Shown here one piece after another: positions 60,964-64,000 of a stretch of DNA of 64,000 bases. The DNA is from Pseudoflavitalea rhizosphaerae (GTDB lineage Bacteria > Bacteroidota > Bacteroidia > Chitinophagales > Chitinophagaceae). Under the pieces are notes generated by a model that did no database searches, had not been told where the DNA came from, and was given only the letters and a program-made list of their open reading frames with translations. The stretch spans positions 1-64,000 of the forward strand of contig NZ_RCSU01000009.1 in the NCBI RefSeq assembly GCF_003991355.1. The letters are read 5' to 3'. Position 1 is the stretch's first letter; every line of letters starts with the position of its first letter. The position numbers and the translations under genes were made by a program.

Positions 60964-62211
60964 CTACCCCAAGGTGATCACGGTAATTTCTGGAAGGATA
61001 CCAACCCGGCCAGGATAACCGATGAATCCGTAGCCGCGGTTGACGTAAAGTTTTTGTGATTCGTTTTCATACAAACCTGCCCATTGTTTGTACATATATT
61101 GAACGGGGCTCCATTTGAAACCGGGCAGGTCTACACCGAACTGCATTCCGTGTGTATGGCCGGAGAGCATGAGGTCGATGTCTTTATATTTGGGCACCAC
61201 TTCTGCATCCCAGTGGCTGGGGTCGTGGCTCATGAGAATTTTGAAGGGGAGTTCTTCTGTTCCGGGATGTGCTTCCGTAAGTTTTCCGTATTTAGGGAAA
61301 TTGCCTTTGGCGCTCCAGTTCTCGATACCGAGCAGGGCGATCTTGTCTTCTCCCCTTTCGAAAATGATATGTTCGTTCATGAGCAATCGCCATCCGAGCT
61401 CACCGTGAACGGCTTTCAATCTTTCCAGGTTGGCATGTTTGGCTTCCTGGGATTCCCATCGTACATAATCCCCGTAATCGTGGTTACCGAGTGTTGAATA
61501 AACGCCCATGGGTGCTTTGAGCTGATTGAAAACATCCATATAATCCGTCATTTCGGAGGCGCGGTCGTTCACCAGGTCGCCGGTGAAGAGGATAAGATCA
61601 GGTTTTTCTTTCATGATCTTCTCAATGCCATGCATAACCGCTTTTTTGTCCATAAAGCTACCTGAATGGATATCCGAAATATGCACGATCTTCAATCCTT
61701 TGAATGCGTTGGGTAGATTGGCGAAGCTGAGCGGAATGCGGTTGATATGGTATTTATACTTGTTGGAGAAGCCGTACAGCAAGGTTCCGAAGAGGGTGCT
61801 TCCGGCAGCGAGGCCCAGCCAGCTGAGGAAGGCGGAACGGGTGATGCCATCGGATGCCTGTGTGATCTCGACGGAAGGATTGGAAAAAAGTTTCCCGATC
61901 ACCCACATTCCGCCGCGGCGGATATCGTCGAGGGCCAGGAAGATGGAAACGATGAGTTTGGCAAAGAACAATCCGACGGTGGTGGCAAAAAGATAGGTGC
62001 GGAGCCCGCGCGGCCAGTTATCGAAATTGATGAAGGGCATCATTACCAGTACACCTATGACGGTAATGGAAACGAGCCAGTAAAGAACGATAATGATGAG
62101 CCGGGTTTTAGGGGAATGCTCCGGAAGCACTACTTTGATGGCCTGGTAAACATAGATATCGAGGACGATCATGATACCGATGATGACCCACCAGAAACCT
62201 GAATTGCGCAT
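60964..62211 (-). CDS. Membrane-anchored metallophosphoesterase
   Basis: 415 aa. About four N-terminal transmembrane helices (residues 5-145), then a calcineurin-like phosphoesterase domain with all five metal motifs: HISDIHSG, FTGDLVND, LGNHDYGD, MSHDPSHWD and LSGHTHG. Domain order matches the YkuE/YaeI-type membrane phosphoesterases, which in some bacteria act on UDP-diacylglucosamine or similar lipids; the substrate here is unproven. Its start is 206 bp from parA in the divergent direction. Confidence 0.9.
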   Translation of the reverse strand: MRNSGFWWVIIGIMIVLDIYVYQAIKVVLPEHSPKTRLIIIVLYWLVSITVIGVLVMMPFINFDNWPRGLRTYLFATTVGLFFAKLIVSIFLALDDIRRGGMWVIGKLFSNPSVEITQASDGITRSAFLSWLGLAAGSTLFGTLLYGFSNKYKYHINRIPLSFANLPNAFKGLKIVHISDIHSGSFMDKKAVMHGIEKIMKEKPDLILFTGDLVNDRASEMTDYMDVFNQLKAPMGVYSTLGNHDYGDYVRWESQEAKHANLERLKAVHGELGWRLLMNEHIIFERGEDKIALLGIENWSAKGNFPKYGKLTEAHPGTEELPFKILMSHDPSHWDAEVVPKYKDIDLMLSGHTHGMQFGVDLPGFKWSPVQYMYKQWAGLYENESQKLYVNRGYGFIGYPGRVGILPEITVITLG

Positions 62212-62271
62212 TGGATTAGATTTTTTTTGCCTTTGTTAAGAACTTTATTTAACAGTCGAAGCCTGTTTTGG

Positions 62272-62302
62272 TTGCGATTGTTGGGGCTGAAGCGTATTTT
62301 TG
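62272..62302 (+). promoter_or_regulatory. parA promoter
   Basis: TTG (62272-62274) and TATTTTTG (62295-62302) are 20 nt apart and fit the -33/-7 consensus. A GC-rich CTGCCGGC repeat (62306-62322 region) follows in the 5' leader, which is about 110 nt long. Confidence 0.6.
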
Positions 62303-62417
62303 CCGTCCTGCCGGCCTGCCGGCACAAATATAACTGGGATTCCCTTGGGCAAAACTAAATTTTGAAGTCTTGCCGAATGGTGACAATTTTACGATCTACT
62401 AAATTAGGTACTCTACA

Positions 62418-63218
62418 ATGGCCCGAGTAATTGGAGTTGCAAATCAAAAAGGGGGAGTTGGAAAAACCACTTCTGCCATCAATCTGGCCGCCAGCCTGGC
62501 GGTGCTCGAATTCAGAACACTGCTGGTGGATGCGGACCCACAGGCGAACAGCACCACAGGTGTTGGTTTTGACCTGCACAATATCCAGCAGAGCCTGTAC
62601 GATTGCATGGTGAACGGCACTGCCGCGAAAGATGTGACTTTGAAATCCGAGATCCCCAACCTGGACGTAATTCCTTCCCATATTGACCTGGTAGGCGCCG
62701 AAATCGAAATGATCAACTATCCCAACCGGGAGAGCGTACTCAAAGGTATCCTGGAGCCGGTAAAACATGAATATGATTTCATTATTATAGATTGTTCCCC
62801 TTCATTGGGCCTGATCACCGTGAATGCCCTCGTGGCAGCCGACAGCGTGATCGTTCCCGTGCAAACGGAATTCTTCGCCCTGGAAGGTTTGGGCAAACTG
62901 CTCAATACCATCAAGATCGTTCAAAGCCGTTTGAACACCGCCCTGGTGATCGAAGGCATCCTGATGACCATGTACGATGGCCGTCTCCGCCTCTGCAACC
63001 AGGTGGTGAACGAAGTGCGCAAACACTTCGATGAAATGGTGTTCAATACCATCATCCACCGCAATACAAGGATCAGCGAAGCGCCCAGCGTGGGCAAACC
63101 CGTGATCCTGTACGACGGGCAGAGCAAGGGAGCCATCAACTACCTCAATCTCGCCAAAGAGATCCTGCAGAAGAACAATATGACCAGGATCAGGCAGGAA
63201 GAAAGGATCCTTGAGTAA
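62418..63218 (+). CDS. parA: ParA-family chromosome partitioning ATPase
   Basis: 266 aa. Deviant Walker A motif KGGVGKTT (11-18), Walker A' DADPQ (38-42) and DCSPSLGL near 130 define the ParA/Soj family. The full-length protein, without an N-terminal DNA-binding extension, fits chromosomal ParA (Soj type) rather than plasmid ParA. It acts in the cytoplasm with ParB to segregate origins. parB follows 48 bp later. No parS site (centred CACGTG) was found in the adjacent gap. Confidence 0.95.
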   Translation: MARVIGVANQKGGVGKTTSAINLAASLAVLEFRTLLVDADPQANSTTGVGFDLHNIQQSLYDCMVNGTAAKDVTLKSEIPNLDVIPSHIDLVGAEIEMINYPNRESVLKGILEPVKHEYDFIIIDCSPSLGLITVNALVAADSVIVPVQTEFFALEGLGKLLNTIKIVQSRLNTALVIEGILMTMYDGRLRLCNQVVNEVRKHFDEMVFNTIIHRNTRISEAPSVGKPVILYDGQSKGAINYLNLAKEILQKNNMTRIRQEERILE

Positions 63219-63266
63219 TCCGGGACTAAGCACATCTAACCACCATCTGTAAACGCATACAGTTCA

Positions 63267-64000
63267 TGAGCAAAGAAAAAAAAGATAATAACAAGGAATT
63301 GTTAGGTAAGGGCATCCGTTCCCTGTTGCAAAGCATTGACTCAGATTTGAAGACCGGCACCGGTCAGTTGAAAGGAGCAGTTGTGGAAGCAGTCACTACC
63401 ATGCAAAGGATTCCGGTTGCGGACATCGAGCCCAACCCCAAACAACCCCGCCGTGATTTTGACGAGGCCGCGCTCAATGAACTGGCAGCATCTATCAAAC
63501 TGCATGACCTGGTACAGCCCATCACTGTATCCGGACTGCCCGGCGGCAAGTTCCGCCTAATCTCCGGTGAACGCCGCTGGAGAGCTTCCAAAATCGCAGG
63601 ACTGAAAGATGTGCCTGCTTATATCCGTCAGGCCAATGACCAGGAACTGCTGGAACTGGCGCTGCTGGAAAACCTGCAACGCGAAGACCTCAATGCCATG
63701 GAAATTGCGCTTAGCTATAAACGTATGATGGAAGAACTCAATCATACTCAGGAGCAGGTAGCGGAAAGAATGGGAAAAGAAAGAAGCACAGTAGCCAATT
63801 ATATCCGACTGCTGAAACTGCCGCCGGATATCCAGGTGGCTGTTCGCACCAACGTGATCAGCATGGGCCACGCACGTGCTCTCATCAATGTAGACACGGT
63901 GGAAACACAGCTTTTCATCTTCAACGAGATAAAGAAAGAAGGGCTTTCTGTACGCCAGACAGAAGAGCTGGTGCGCAAAATGTACAAGGGGAACCAGCCT
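63267..64000 (+). CDS. parB: ParB/Spo0J-family partition protein (5' part, runs off the window)
   Basis: At least 244 codons, truncated by the window edge. N-terminal LGKGIRSLLQ motif, then the CTP-binding ParB/Srx domain (VADIEPNPKQPRRDFDE, LVQPITVS, ISGERRWRASKIAGLKDVPAYI in pieces), ENLQREDLNAMEIALSYK, and an HTH with EQVAERMGKERSTVANYIRLLKLP. ATG 63267 was chosen by motif position and has parA immediately upstream (48-bp gap). ParB binds parS and slides along DNA with CTP. Confidence 0.93.

Noticed and set aside
62212-62417. parS site between the metallophosphoesterase and parA genes
   Set aside because: No CACGTG-centred palindrome of the parS type is present. The CTGCCGGC repeats there are GC-rich but do not match.
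1-64000. tRNA genes, CRISPR arrays, insertion sequences, prophage
   Set aside because: No cloverleaf with a GGTTCGAA-type arm in the gaps, no regular short repeats with spacers, no transposase, integrase or phage structural genes.

Overview
The window looks like a chromosomal segment of a Bacteroidota bacterium, most likely family Chitinophagaceae. Evidence: -7/-33 promoters of the Bacteroidetes type (TAnnTTTG with TTTG or TTG about 20 nt upstream), an ECF sigma/FecR/TonB receptor system with an STN domain, PorQ of the type IX secretion system, PorT-like outer-membrane barrels, PepSY-like and DUF4876/DUF6850 proteins, and weak or absent Shine-Dalgarno sites. No tRNA, complete rRNA, insertion sequence, integrase or CRISPR array was seen. 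Family assignments come from recognising motifs by eye, not from database searches.

Layout. 1-670: five evenly spaced minus-strand promoters with boxA-like leader motifs, firing out of the left edge, probably into an rRNA operon. 671-3088: a PepSY-like protein, a YihY/BrkB membrane protein and an outer-membrane lipoprotein. 15231 down to 3128 (minus): a seven-gene operon of ECF sigma factor, FecR anti-sigma factor, TonB-dependent receptor, DUF4876 lipoprotein, DUF6850 barrel and two paralogous C25-like (gingipain-type) peptidases with helical repeat tails. 15353-21852: a mixed set of a DHFR-like reductase, SRPBCC protein, LytTR regulator, TPR membrane protein, gamma-glutamyltransferase, DinB protein, a 38-aa membrane peptide and a Crp/Fnr regulator, interrupted by a 106-bp near-perfect palindrome.

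30689 down to 21794 (minus): a hexuronate catabolism cluster: ROK kinase, UxaB, UxaC, KduD, KduI, KdgK, Eda and an ExuT-type transporter. Together these would import galacturonate or glucuronate and carry it through tagaturonate/fructuronate or 5-keto-4-deoxyuronate and KDG to pyruvate and glyceraldehyde-3-phosphate. Altronate/mannonate dehydratase and a dedicated regulator are not in the window. 31-35 kb: an orphan ECF sigma factor, a structured 300-nt non-coding stretch with two tiny overlapping ORFs, an isolated FecR N-terminal-like protein, an AraC regulator and a YdjM-type hydrolase.

35-52 kb (mostly plus): a gluconate-type permease with a D-threonine-aldolase-like enzyme, a LuxE-like acyltransferase, then a long co-directional run that looks like envelope biosynthesis or decoration: lipoprotein, UbiA-like protein, GT-C-like membrane protein, M42 peptidase, methyltransferase, three tandem membrane-anchored alkaline-phosphatase-superfamily proteins and another polytopic membrane protein, ending with bioB. 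51.6-64 kb: a receiver-only response regulator, PorQ, Lon, Crp/Fnr, ClC channel, DoxX, a 750-bp gap holding two inverted copies of a 101-bp structured repeat, two PorT-like barrels, a metallophosphoesterase, and parA with the start of parB.
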